Assembly: GCF_002310375.3 (NCBI RefSeq)
Contig: NZ_CP023315.3
Span: 3,720,001-3,784,000, forward strand
Direction of reading: 5' to 3'
DNA: 64,000 bases
DNA from: Caulobacter vibrioides
GTDB taxonomy: Bacteria; Pseudomonadota; Alphaproteobacteria; Caulobacterales; Caulobacteraceae
This document shows positions 36,395 through 44,953 of this stretch, in pieces. The notes under the pieces were generated by a model. That model had not been told where the DNA came from. It was given only the letters and a program-made list of their open reading frames with translations, and did no database searches. The position numbers were made by a program, and so were the translations under genes. Position 1 is the stretch's first letter; each line of letters opens with the position of its first letter.

Positions 36395-38152
36395 ATGACT
36401 TTCCGTGCGCCCGTCCGCGACCTTGCCTTCTCTTTGCGCCACGTGGCGGGCTTCGAGCGTCTCGCCGACGCCTTTCCTGAGGCCGACGCCGATACGGTCG
36501 CGGCCGTGCTGGAGGCGGCGGGCGCCTTCGCCAGCGACATCCTGGCCCCGCTGAACCGACAAGGCGACCTTGTCGGCGCCAAGCTTGAGAACGGCGTGGT
36601 CCGCACCGCCCCCGGCTTCGCCGACGCCTACCAGCAGTTCGCGCGAGGCGGCTGGACCAGCCTCGCCGCACCGGCCGCCCACGGCGGACAAGGCCTGCCC
36701 AAGACCCTCGAAGTGGCCGTCCTCGAAATGGTCCAGGCCGCCAACATGGCCTTCGGCCTGTGCCCGATGCTGAGCCTGGGCGCGATTGAGGCGCTGGAGC
36801 TGTGCGGCTCGCCTGAGCAGAAGGCCAAGTATCTCCCCAAGCTGGTGTCCGGCGAATGGACGGGCACCATGAACCTGACCGAGCCCCAGGCCGGCTCGGA
36901 CCTGGCGGCCCTGACCACGATGGCAACGCCTGATGGCGATGGCGGTTGGCGGATCACCGGCCAGAAGATCTACATCACCTGGGGCGATCACGACGCCGCC
37001 GACAACATCGTCCACCTCGTTCTGGCCCGCACCCCCGACGCACCGCCCGGGGTGAAGGGCATCTCGCTGTTCCTGGCGCCCAAGGTGCTGGTCGGCGACG
37101 ACGGCAAGCTGGGCCAAGCCAACGCCCTGCGAGCGGGGGGCCTTGAGCACAAGCTGGGGATCCATGGCTCACCCACCTGCGTGATGCTGTTCGAGGGCGC
37201 CAAGGCCGAACTGGTCGGCGGTCTCGGGCAGGGCTTGCCCAACATGTTCGTGATGATGAACGCCGCCCGCCTGCAGGTCGGGACGCAAGGCACGGCCATC
37301 GCCGAGCGCGCCTATCAGCAGGCCCTCTCTTTCAGCCAGGATCGCGCCCAGGGTCGTTCGGTCTGGACCGGCGCCTATCCTTCCCGGCTGTTCGACCACC
37401 CGGACGTGCGCCGCACGCTGGTCTTGATGAAGGCGCATATCGAGGCCGCCCGCGGGATCTGTCTATCGACCGCCGTCGCCGCCGACCTGGCTCGCGCCGC
37501 GCCGGACGAGGCGACGCGCACCGCCGCCAAGCTGCGCGAGGAGCTCCTGACCCCGATCGCCAAGGCCTGGTCGACCGATGTCGGCGTATGGGTCGCCTCG
37601 CAAGGCGTGCAGATCCACGGCGGCATGGGCTTTATCGAGGAAACCGGCGCGGCCCAGCACTATCGCGACGCCCGCATCGCCCCGATCTATGGGGGCACCA
37701 ACGGCATCCAGGCCATCGATCTGGTTGGTCGCAAGCTGATGTTGGGCGAAGGCCAGGCCGTCGGCGACCTGATGGACGACATCCGCGACACGATCGATCT
37801 GTTGAAGGCCTCAGAGCTGAAGGGCGTGGGCCTGCGTCTGGAGGCCGCGCTCGATGCGGCCGCCTCGGCGACGGCTTGGCTGATCGAACGCCGCGCCAAG
37901 GCCATGCCCGACGCGCTGGCGGGGGCCACGGCCTATCAGAAGCTGCTCGGCGACACGGTGGGCGGCTGGATGCTCGCCAAGGGCGCCCTGGCGGCGGCCG
38001 GTGAGGCCGATGCGGCGTGGGCCGAAAGCAAGCGCGCCCTGGCGCGCGTGTTCGCGGAAAGCGTCCTAGCCCAGATCCCCGGCGCGGCGGCGGGGGTGAT
38101 GCTGGGGGCCGAGGACTTCGCGGCGATGACGCCGGAAGTGCTGGGGGCGTAA
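36395..38152 (+). CDS. Acyl-CoA dehydrogenase with extra C-terminal domain (DmdC-like)
   Basis: A 585-residue FAD enzyme that introduces a double bond into an acyl-CoA. It has TMNLTEPQAGSDLAALTTMA, YITWGDHDAADNIVHLVLAR, IHGGMGFIEETGAAQHYRDA and IAPIYGGTNGIQAIDLVGRK, all from the family core, plus a C-terminal ACDH extension. It begins MTFRAPVRDLAFSLRHVAGF, typical of the long (about 590 aa) subgroup that includes 3-methylthiopropanoyl-CoA dehydrogenase. The substrate is not certain. Confidence 0.92.
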   Translation: MTFRAPVRDLAFSLRHVAGFERLADAFPEADADTVAAVLEAAGAFASDILAPLNRQGDLVGAKLENGVVRTAPGFADAYQQFARGGWTSLAAPAAHGGQGLPKTLEVAVLEMVQAANMAFGLCPMLSLGAIEALELCGSPEQKAKYLPKLVSGEWTGTMNLTEPQAGSDLAALTTMATPDGDGGWRITGQKIYITWGDHDAADNIVHLVLARTPDAPPGVKGISLFLAPKVLVGDDGKLGQANALRAGGLEHKLGIHGSPTCVMLFEGAKAELVGGLGQGLPNMFVMMNAARLQVGTQGTAIAERAYQQALSFSQDRAQGRSVWTGAYPSRLFDHPDVRRTLVLMKAHIEAARGICLSTAVAADLARAAPDEATRTAAKLREELLTPIAKAWSTDVGVWVASQGVQIHGGMGFIEETGAAQHYRDARIAPIYGGTNGIQAIDLVGRKLMLGEGQAVGDLMDDIRDTIDLLKASELKGVGLRLEAALDAAASATAWLIERRAKAMPDALAGATAYQKLLGDTVGGWMLAKGALAAAGEADAAWAESKRALARVFAESVLAQIPGAAAGVMLGAEDFAAMTPEVLGA

Positions 38153-38167
38153 AGCCTCTCAACAAAT

Positions 38168-38262
38168 GTCATCCCGGAAGCCTCGCAGAGGCTATCCGGG
38201 ACCGCAGGGAGCGCCGAGCTTTCTGCGGTCCCGGCTCTCCGCTGCGCTGCGGCCGGGATGAC
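38168..38262. repeat. Intergenic mirror repeat, family A copy 3
   Basis: Starts GTCATCCCGGAAGCCTCGCA and ends GGCCGGGATGAC. It is inverted relative to copy 2 at 16578: its left arm is the reverse complement of copy 2's right arm over 33 bases. It lies between the acyl-CoA dehydrogenase stop and the convergent hydrolase stop. Confidence 0.85.
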
Positions 38263-38277
38263 AACTTTAGCCCCCCC

Positions 38278-39258
38278 TTAGGCCTTGAAGAACGCCAGGA
38301 GGTCCTTGTTGATGATCTCCGGGTGGGTGGTGGCCATCCCGTGGGGCAGACCCGGATAGGTCTTGAGCGTCCCCTTCTTGACCAGCTTGATGGCCAGGTG
38401 AGCGCTGTCGGCGATCGGGACGATCTGGTCGTCTTCGCCGTGCATGATCAGGACCGGGATATCGACCGCCTTGAGATCGTCGGTGAAGTCGGTTTCCGAG
38501 AAGGCCTTGATGCAGTCGTAGTGGGCCTTGGCGCCGCCCATCATGCCCTGACGCCACCAGTTATCGATCTGGCCCTGGCTGACCTTGGCGCCTGGACGGT
38601 TGAAGCCGAAGAACGGACCTTCGGGAATGTCGCGGAAGAACTGGGCGCGGTTGGCCAGCAGGGCGGCGCGGAAGCCGTCGAATACTTCCATCGGCAAGCC
38701 GCCGGGATTGGCGGGCGTCTTCAGCATGATCGGCGGCACCGCGCCGACCAGCACGACCTTGGCGACGCGGCCCGGCTTGGCGCGGGCGGCGTAGTGGATC
38801 GCCTCGCCGCCGCCGGTCGAGTGGCCGACGTGGAAGGCGTTCTTCAGGTCCAGGTGGTCGGTCAGGGCGATGACGTCGGCGGCGTAGGTGTCCATCTCGT
38901 TGCCGCTGTCGGTCTGGGTCGAGCGGCCGTGGCCCCGGCGGTCATGGGCGATGACGCGATAGCCCTTGAGCAGGAAGAACATCATCTGGGCGTCCCAGTC
39001 GTCTGACGACAGCGGCCAGCCGTGGTGGAAGACGATCGGCTGGCCGCTCTTGGGGCCCCAGTCCTTGTAGAAGATCTGGACGCCGTCCTTGGTGGTGACG
39101 AAACCGCTTTCGGCGCGGTTCGCCGCGTGGGGCGAGGCGGCGGGCTTTTTCGCGGGGGTCGCAGCTTGGGCGGAAGCGCCCAGCGAGGCGGCGGCGGCGG
39201 CGAGACCGAAGCCGGCGGTCATCACACCCCGGCGGGAAGCTTGGTTCGACTGGCTCAT
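38278..39258 (-). CDS. Tat-exported alpha/beta hydrolase (non-heme haloperoxidase-like)
   Basis: A 326-residue protein. The Tat motif [11 protein letters not shown] is in the N-terminal signal. The hydrolase core has [20 protein letters not shown] (oxyanion), the nucleophile Ser in [11 protein letters not shown], Asp in [13 protein letters not shown] and His in [12 protein letters not shown]. It resembles the cofactor-free haloperoxidase and esterase group. The start at 39258 has GAGGG spaced properly; the ATG two codons earlier does not. It diverges from a MarR regulator. Confidence 0.88.
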   Translation of the reverse strand: MSQSNQASRRGVMTAGFGLAAAAASLGASAQAATPAKKPAASPHAANRAESGFVTTKDGVQIFYKDWGPKSGQPIVFHHGWPLSSDDWDAQMMFFLLKGYRVIAHDRRGHGRSTQTDSGNEMDTYAADVIALTDHLDLKNAFHVGHSTGGGEAIHYAARAKPGRVAKVVLVGAVPPIMLKTPANPGGLPMEVFDGFRAALLANRAQFFRDIPEGPFFGFNRPGAKVSQGQIDNWWRQGMMGGAKAHYDCIKAFSETDFTDDLKAVDIPVLIMHGEDDQIVPIADSAHLAIKLVKKGTLKTYPGLPHGMATTHPEIINKDLLAFFKA

Positions 39259-39280
39259 GATCATCCCTCATTTCTTGCTT

Positions 39281-39297
39281 GCGATAACGTTTATCGC
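39281..39297. promoter_or_regulatory. Dyad GCGATAA-CGT-TTATCGC between hydrolase and MarR genes
   Basis: Perfect 7-bp arms around three bases. A second related GCGATAT occurs at 39353-39359, with GTGATAA a few bases on, close to the MarR ATG. Position between divergent genes and symmetry fit a MarR-type operator. The regulator that binds it is inferred. Confidence 0.55.
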
Positions 39298-39383
39298 GAG
39301 AACGATTGAGGCTTACGCTGGCGCCGAGCGCCTGTCCAGCATTTTCTTTGTTGCGATATCCTTTTTTGTGATAAGAAAGATTC

Positions 39384-39827
39384 ATGACGACGAAGACGCC
39401 GCCCCCGCATCCCCTGGATCAACAGATCTGTTTCACCCTTTACGCCACCAGCATGGCGATCACGCGGGCCTACAAGCCCCTGCTGGACGCGATGGGCCTG
39501 ACCTATCCGCAGTATCTTGTGCTGAATGCGCTGGGCGAGAGCGACGGGGCGACCATCGGCGCGATCGCGGCGCGGCTGGATCTTGAGTCCAGCACCGTGA
39601 CGCCGCTGGTCAAGCGCCTGGAAGCCGCCGGCCTGGTCATGCGGCGGCGCGGGCTCGAGGACGAGCGCAAGGTCGAGGTGACGATGACCGAAGCGGGCCG
39701 AGCCCTGCTGGGCCAGTCGGGGTGCCTGAACAAGGCCCTGCTGGAGCGGTCCGGCATGGCTGGCGAGGACCTGGGCGCTTTGAACCAGCGGATCCAGGCG
39801 CTGCACGAGGCGATCGTGCGAGAGTAA
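39384..39827 (+). CDS. MarR-family regulator, OhrR-like
   Basis: A 147-residue winged helix. The N-terminus PPHPLDQQICFTLYATSMAI places one Cys (about residue 16) where OhrR has its peroxide-sensing Cys. The DNA-binding core is IGAIAARLDLESSTVTPLVK, followed by RLEAAGLVMRRRGLEDERKV. OhrR senses organic peroxides. The divergent hydrolase with the Tat signal would be the target. Confidence 0.9.
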   Translation: MTTKTPPPHPLDQQICFTLYATSMAITRAYKPLLDAMGLTYPQYLVLNALGESDGATIGAIAARLDLESSTVTPLVKRLEAAGLVMRRRGLEDERKVEVTMTEAGRALLGQSGCLNKALLERSGMAGEDLGALNQRIQALHEAIVRE

Positions 39828-39860
39828 GGGGCGCGGCGGAGGCCGCCGCGCCCGTAACGC

Positions 39861-40343
39861 TTAGAGTTGTTCCAGCAGGTACTCGGCCGACGAGACCTTG
39901 AACTGGCCGGCGTCCTCGACGTGCAGCTGGGTGACGACGCCGTCCTTGGCGACCAGCGAATAGCGCTGCGAGCGGGCGCCCATGCCGAACTTGCTGCCGT
40001 CGAAATCCAGGCCGATGGCCTTGGTGAAGTCACCGTTGCCGTCGGCGATCAGCAGGACTTCGCCGTCGATGCCCTGGTCCTTGCCCCAGGCCTTCATCAC
40101 GAACACGTCGTTGACCGACACGCAGACGATCGAGTCGACGCCCTTGGCCTTCAGCTCGTCGGCCTTCTCCTTGAAGCCCGGCAGGTGCTTGGCCGAGCAG
40201 GTCGGGGTGAAGGCGCCGGGCACTGCGAACAGGGCGACGGTCTTGCCCTTGAAGATGTCGTCGGTGCTGATCGGCGCGGGTCCTTCAGCCGTGCTGGTCA
40301 TGAAAGTCGCCGCCGGGAGCGTGTCGCCAACCTTGATCGCCAT
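39861..40343 (-). CDS. Peroxiredoxin (Prx5-like)
   Basis: A 160-residue thiol peroxidase. The catalytic Cys is in VPGAFTPTCSAKHLPGF, and ADGNGDFTKAIGLDFDGSKF and GMGARSQRYSLVAKDGVV follow the Prx5/AhpC-TSA pattern. It lacks a fused glutaredoxin domain. The start MAIKVGDTLPAATF at 40343 has AGAGG in front; a longer in-frame extension is unlikely. It lies convergent to the MarR gene. Confidence 0.94.
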   Translation of the reverse strand: MAIKVGDTLPAATFMTSTAEGPAPISTDDIFKGKTVALFAVPGAFTPTCSAKHLPGFKEKADELKAKGVDSIVCVSVNDVFVMKAWGKDQGIDGEVLLIADGNGDFTKAIGLDFDGSKFGMGARSQRYSLVAKDGVVTQLHVEDAGQFKVSSAEYLLEQL

Positions 40344-40471
40344 GGGCCTCTGTTCCTCGTGTGTGGGATGAATTGAGGCGACTCGAATAGACCCCCGCGC
40401 GGCGGTCGCCAAGCACGCTTTCATGGCGCATCCGACTTGAAACCGTCACCTCGAAGCCCAATGGTTCAGAC

Positions 40472-41059
40472 ATGGCTAGCTTGATCGAAGACGGCGACGG
40501 CGAGTTCCTGATCGGCAGGATGCTTGTCGCCATGCCCGGCATCGACGACCCCCGCTTCGAGCGGACGGTGCTGTATCTGTGCGCCCACGACGAGGACGCC
40601 GCGATGGGCGTAGCGGTCAATCGCCCGGTCGAGGGGCTGACGGTGTTCGAACTGCTGAACCGCCTGGGCGTGAGGTCCGAGATCCAGGCGCCAAGCGACC
40701 TCGTCCTGCTGGGCGGTCCGCTGGAACGCGAGCGCGGCTTCGTGCTGCACACCGACGACTTCAACTCGCCGGACTCGACCCTGGCCGTCGCCGACGGCGT
40801 GGCCCTGACCGCCACCCGCGACGCGCTGGACGCCATGGCCAGCGCCTACAAGCGTCCGCGCAAGTCGCTGCTGGCCCTCGGCTACGCTGGCTGGGGTCCT
40901 GGGCAACTGGAGCAGGAGCTGCGCGACAATGTCTGGCTGATCTGCGACGCCGACGAGGGCCTGCTGTTCGACGAGGACCACGAGCACAAGTGGACGCGAG
41001 CGCTGGCGAAGCTCGGGATCACGGCCGATCACCTGTCGGCGACGGCCGGGCGGGCCTAG
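40472..41059 (+). CDS. YqgE/AlgH family protein
   Basis: A 195-residue DUF179 protein. FLIGRMLVAMPGIDDPRFER, TVLYLCAHDEDAAMGVAVNR and LLGGPLERERGFVLHTDDFN are family signatures. Its exact biochemical role is unknown; AlgH homologues affect regulation and cell envelope functions. It is divergent from the peroxiredoxin. Confidence 0.92.
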   Translation: MASLIEDGDGEFLIGRMLVAMPGIDDPRFERTVLYLCAHDEDAAMGVAVNRPVEGLTVFELLNRLGVRSEIQAPSDLVLLGGPLERERGFVLHTDDFNSPDSTLAVADGVALTATRDALDAMASAYKRPRKSLLALGYAGWGPGQLEQELRDNVWLICDADEGLLFDEDHEHKWTRALAKLGITADHLSATAGRA

Positions 41060-41060
41060 G

Positions 41061-41177
41061 AAAATCCTCGCCCTGTGGGAGAGGTGTCGCCGAAGGGTGA
41101 CGGAGAGGGGAAAGTCGGGGTCGGCAGCACTTCCCCCACCGGCGCTTCGCGCCACCTCCCCCGCGAGGGGGAGGATT
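41061..41177. repeat. Intergenic inverted repeat, family B copy 2
   Basis: Starts AAAATCCTCGCCCT and ends GCGAGGGGGAGGATTT; inner parts GGTGACGGAGAGGGGAAAGT and ACTTCCCCCACC. It exactly fills the gap between the YqgE stop and the PdeA stop. Confidence 0.8.
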
Positions 41178-42845
41178 TCAGCCCCGCGCCTTCACCGGCG
41201 CGGCGCCGTCGACATAGGCCTCGTTCAGATAGACCTCGGCCTCTTGCGGCGACAGGGCCGGCGCATAGCCGAAGCCCTGGCCGTAGTCGCAGCCGAGCGC
41301 CTGAAGGGCGCGCGCCATCTCGGCGTTCTCGACGCCTTCGGCGACCACCTCGAGGTCAAGATCCTGGCCCAGCTTGACGACCGAGCGGACGATCTTGGCC
41401 GAACCGGCGTTGGTGCCCATGGTGCGGACGAAATAGCGGTCGACCTTCAGCGTGTCGAACGGCAGACGCGTCAGGTACGACAGCGACGAGAAGCCGGTGC
41501 CGAAATCGTCAAGCGCCAGGCCCGCGCCGGCGTCGCGCAGCGTCTTCAGGATCACGGCGGCCCGCTCGGGGTCGCGCATGATGTCGCTTTCGGTGACTTC
41601 CAGTTTCAGGGCGCCACGCGGCAGGCTGTTGACCCTCAGGGTCTCGGCCACATCGGCCACAAGGCCCGGACGATCGATCTCGCCGGTCGACAGGTTGACG
41701 CTCACGGTCAGGTTTCCCATCGCCGGGTGCGCCGCCCGCCAGGTCGACAGTTGCTGAGCCGCAGCGTGCATCATGTGCGCGCCAAGCTCGCTCATCAGCC
41801 CCATCTCTTCGATCAGCGGCAGGAATTCGTCGGGCGGCAGCATGCCCCGGCGCGGATGGATCCAGCGCGCCAAGGCCTCGAAACCTGAAAGCGCGCCGGT
41901 CGACAGGCGCACGATCGGTTGGAAGTACGGCATGATCTCGCCGCGGCCGATGGCGCCGCGCAGGTCGGCTTCCAACGCCAGGCGCGACAGCCCGTCGGTT
42001 TCCATCGCGCGGCCGTAGGCGGCCGCGCCGCCCCGGCCGGCGGCGGCGGCGGCCTCGACGGCGAGTTCGGCGCGACGCAGCAGCTCGGCCGCGTCCGGCG
42101 CGTCCAGTCCGCCCTCGGCCGAGACCGCGCCGATCGAGAGCGTCGGGTGAATGTCGAAGCCGGCCACACGCAGCGGCTGCTCCAGCGCGCCGCGCAGCAC
42201 GTCCGCCGGCTCATAGCCGCGCGGTTCGCAGAGCACCGCGAACTCGTCCTCGCCGATACGGCCCAGGATCGCCTGGGCCGGGAAGGCCGCAGCCAGGCGC
42301 GAGCCCAGGGCGGCCAAGACCAGGTCCGCGCGCTCGTGACCCAGCGCCTCGTTCAGACGGCGCAGACGGTCGAGGTCGGCGACGACCAGTTGGTGCACAC
42401 CCTCCTGAGACAGGCGCTCGCGCGCGCGGGCGATGAAGCTGCGACGGTCCAGAAGACCCGTCAGATCGCAACATTCAGACGCGGAGAATTTCGTTTCGGG
42501 CGCGACGACGCCGGCGGCGCGGACGCCCTCCTCCAGCCAGACGCCACGCCAGAGGCAGGTCTCGCCGCCCCGGACGCGAAAGCGCGCGACGACCTCGCTG
42601 CCTGGCTCGCGGGGTTTCAGAACTTCCTCGGCCTGAGCGCGGTCCTGCGGCAGGGCCAAGGCGCGGAAGGCGGCCGACGAGCATTCGGGCGCCAAGGGGC
42701 CCAGGCCCAAGGCGCGCGCCGCGCCGTTCAGACGCAGCCGGTCAGTCTCGGGCTCCCAGATCCAAAGGGCGACGTCCGCCGCGCCCAACGCCTCAAGCGT
42801 GGCCGTCGCGTCCCAGATCCGTCGTTCGCCTGTCCGAAAAGACAT
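41178..42845 (-). CDS. pdeA: Cyclic-di-GMP phosphodiesterase PdeA (PAS-GEDEF-EAL)
   Basis: A 555-residue protein. An N-terminal PAS-like domain (about 15-105) is followed by a degenerate GGDEF domain with GEDEF near residue 198, and an EAL domain with EAL in SGFEALARWIHP near residue 323. Catalytic EAL residues are visible in LKLEVTESDIM, DDFGTGFSSLSYLTRLPFD and VVAEGVEN. In C. crescentus this protein (CC3396) is a c-di-GMP phosphodiesterase whose GEDEF domain binds GTP to activate it, and which ClpXP degrades with CpdR. The C-terminus ends VKARG, as expected for that degron. The start at 42845 has AGGACGGGT upstream. Orthology is my recognition, not a search. Confidence 0.88.
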   Translation of the reverse strand: MSFRTGERRIWDATATLEALGAADVALWIWEPETDRLRLNGAARALGLGPLAPECSSAAFRALALPQDRAQAEEVLKPREPGSEVVARFRVRGGETCLWRGVWLEEGVRAAGVVAPETKFSASECCDLTGLLDRRSFIARARERLSQEGVHQLVVADLDRLRRLNEALGHERADLVLAALGSRLAAAFPAQAILGRIGEDEFAVLCEPRGYEPADVLRGALEQPLRVAGFDIHPTLSIGAVSAEGGLDAPDAAELLRRAELAVEAAAAAGRGGAAAYGRAMETDGLSRLALEADLRGAIGRGEIMPYFQPIVRLSTGALSGFEALARWIHPRRGMLPPDEFLPLIEEMGLMSELGAHMMHAAAQQLSTWRAAHPAMGNLTVSVNLSTGEIDRPGLVADVAETLRVNSLPRGALKLEVTESDIMRDPERAAVILKTLRDAGAGLALDDFGTGFSSLSYLTRLPFDTLKVDRYFVRTMGTNAGSAKIVRSVVKLGQDLDLEVVAEGVENAEMARALQALGCDYGQGFGYAPALSPQEAEVYLNEAYVDGAAPVKARG

Positions 42846-42879
42846 ACCCGTCCTAACCGTTTCGGCCAAAGCCGCAGCG

Positions 42880-43458
42880 CTACTCGGGCGCCACCAAGCC
42901 GAACAGACGATGATCTCGCCAAGCGCCGTTAATTTTCAAATAAGCTGACGCATATCCCTCCTCGGAAAACCCGCATTTCGCGAGTAAGGCGGCCGAGGCG
43001 TGGTTTTCCGGCATGCAAGCGGCCTCCAGGCGGTGGAGGCCCAGGCCGTGAAAAGCAAAACGGATCAAGGTTTCGACGGCGTCCGCCATATAGCCCTGGC
43101 GTGCGAACGGCTCGCCCAGCCAGTAGCCGATGGTTCCCGTCAGGGCCACGCCGCGCCGAACGTGGAAAAGACGGACGGCGCCCAGCAGCGCGTCGTCCTC
43201 GCGGCGGAAGATGAAGAAGGGATAGGCCTCGCCAAGCTCCAGATCCCGCGCATAGGCGCCCAGCCGGCCCCGAAAGGCGGCGCGGCTGAGATCGTTCTCT
43301 GGCCAGGTCGGCTCCCAAGGCTCCAGAAAGGCGCGCGACCCAGCGCGCAGCGCAGCCCAAGGCTCGTAGTCTCGCGGCGTCGGCGGCCGAAGATAGACCG
43401 CGCGGCCCTGAAGCTGGAGGCGCTGGCGGGGCCTTAGAAACGGCAGGAGCGCGGACAC
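42880..43458 (-). CDS. GNAT acetyltransferase (RimJ/RimL-like)
   Basis: A 192-residue protein started at GTG. AVYLRPPTPRDYEPWAALRA, IGYWLGEPFARQGYMADAVE (acetyl-CoA loop) and ACMPENHASAALLAKCGFSE are typical of ribosomal protein acetyltransferases. It probably acetylates the N-terminus of a ribosomal or other protein. It lies between the M16 protease and pdeA on the same strand. Confidence 0.9.
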   Translation of the reverse strand: MSALLPFLRPRQRLQLQGRAVYLRPPTPRDYEPWAALRAGSRAFLEPWEPTWPENDLSRAAFRGRLGAYARDLELGEAYPFFIFRREDDALLGAVRLFHVRRGVALTGTIGYWLGEPFARQGYMADAVETLIRFAFHGLGLHRLEAACMPENHASAALLAKCGFSEEGYASAYLKINGAWRDHRLFGLVAPE

Positions 43459-43498
43459 GGACGGAACTCTGACGGGATCACGGACGCACCTTCGGCCG

Positions 43499-44770
43499 TC
43501 AGGCCGCCGAGAACAATGCCTTGTCGAACGCTTCTCCGGCCTTCAGCGCCGATTTAGCCCCAAGGATCGCCGTCGCGGCGCGGCCCGCCGACAACAGCCG
43601 CCGCCCCAGCCGCGCCACATCGGCCGACGTCACGGCGTCGACCTCCCGCGCCAGCTCGGCGGGCGGATAGAGGCGACCAAACAGCAGGACCTGGCCCGCC
43701 CCCTGCTCCGCGCGCGACAGCGGCTGCTCGCGCGCCATGAACATGTGCGCCTTCAGTTGGGCCTTGGCCCGCGCCAGTTCAGCGTCCTCAATCCGATCGG
43801 CCAGTTTGAGCAGTTCGTCGGCGCAGACCTTGGCGGTCTCGACCGCGTCACTGGCCGCGCAGCCGGCATAGATGCCCAGCGCGCCATGGTCGGCGTAGGT
43901 GTCGGCGTAGGCGTCGATATTGTAGGCCAGACCGCGTTTCTCGCGGGCCTCCTGGAACAGCCGCGACGACATCCCGCCGCCCAGGCACTCAGCGAAGATC
44001 CGCAAGGCGAAATAGTCGTCCTCGCGCGCGCCGCAGGCGGGCAGCATGAACACCAGATGCGCCTGCTCGAGCTTGCGGGCCTCGGCCTGCGGACCGCCGA
44101 CGAAGGCCGCAGACTGCGGAACCTCAGCGCCGGGCGTCGCCGGCAGATCGCCGAACGCCCGCTCGGCGGCGGCCATCAGCTCGGCCTCCTCGACCGCGCC
44201 CGTCGCGGCGATCACCAGGCGGTCGGCGGCGTAGAGATCGGCGCGCCAGTCCGACAGCGCTTCGACGCTGGCGGCGTTGACGGTCTCGTCGGATCCGAGG
44301 ATCGGACGGCCGACCGGATGATCGCCCCAACTGGCGCGCTGGATCAGGTCGAAGACATAGTCGTCAGGCGCGTCGGCGGCCTCGGCGATCTCCTGGGCGA
44401 CGACCTGCTTCTCGCGGGTCAGGTCAGCGGGATCCAGCGTCGGACGGCGCACTAGGTCGGCGATCACGTCCATGCCCAGATCTAGGCCGCCCTTCAGCGC
44501 CCGGACCTGGAAGCTGGTGCGCTCATAGCCGGTAGCGGCGTTGATCGAGCCGCCCTGGTTCTCGATGACCTCGACGATGTCGCGGGCCGAGCGCGACCCC
44601 GCCCCCTTGAAGACCATGTGCTCCAAGAGGTGCGACCAGCCCGACCGGGCCAGGTCCTCATAGGCCGCGCCGCGCCCGGCCACCACGGACAGGGCCAGGG
44701 TTTCAAGGCCCGGCATCGGGTCACAGACGACGCGGACGCCGTTCTTCAGGGTGCGCAAGGAAGCAGTCAT
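43499..44770 (-). CDS. M16 family zinc peptidase (mitochondrial processing peptidase-like)
   Basis: A 423-residue insulinase-type protease. The inverted zinc motif HxxEH is in SGWSHLLEHMVFKGAG, followed about 76 residues later by a Glu in VAQEIAEAADAPDDYV. The C-terminal half has SSRLFQEAREKRGLAYNIDA. This type is close to the mitochondrial processing peptidase beta subunit. It runs from thrC with a family B repeat between. Confidence 0.94.
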   Translation of the reverse strand: MTASLRTLKNGVRVVCDPMPGLETLALSVVAGRGAAYEDLARSGWSHLLEHMVFKGAGSRSARDIVEVIENQGGSINAATGYERTSFQVRALKGGLDLGMDVIADLVRRPTLDPADLTREKQVVAQEIAEAADAPDDYVFDLIQRASWGDHPVGRPILGSDETVNAASVEALSDWRADLYAADRLVIAATGAVEEAELMAAAERAFGDLPATPGAEVPQSAAFVGGPQAEARKLEQAHLVFMLPACGAREDDYFALRIFAECLGGGMSSRLFQEAREKRGLAYNIDAYADTYADHGALGIYAGCAASDAVETAKVCADELLKLADRIEDAELARAKAQLKAHMFMAREQPLSRAEQGAGQVLLFGRLYPPAELAREVDAVTSADVARLGRRLLSAGRAATAILGAKSALKAGEAFDKALFSAA

Positions 44771-44779
44771 TGAGCTCTA

Positions 44780-44949
44780 ATCTCCTCACCCGCGAAGCGG
44801 GGGAGGTGGATCGCTGCGAATACGCAGCGAGACGGAGGGGGCGCTCATATAGGTCGAAAACGCCCCCTCCACCAGCGGAGCCCGTCCTCGGGCGCGCTCC
44901 GCGCGACCCGGGGGCTGGTCCCCCTCCCCCGCTTCGCGAGCGAGGAGAA
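44780..44949. repeat. Intergenic inverted repeat, family B copy 3
   Basis: The longest copy (about 170 bp). It begins CTCCTCACCCGCGAAGCGGG and ends CCCGCTTCGCGAGCGAGGAG. Inner arms are AGACGGAGGGGGCG and CGCCCCCTCC. It sits between the thrC stop and the M16 protease ATG, within a minus-strand gene run, so any transcript reading through carries it. Confidence 0.8.
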
Positions 44950-44953
44950 ACAC

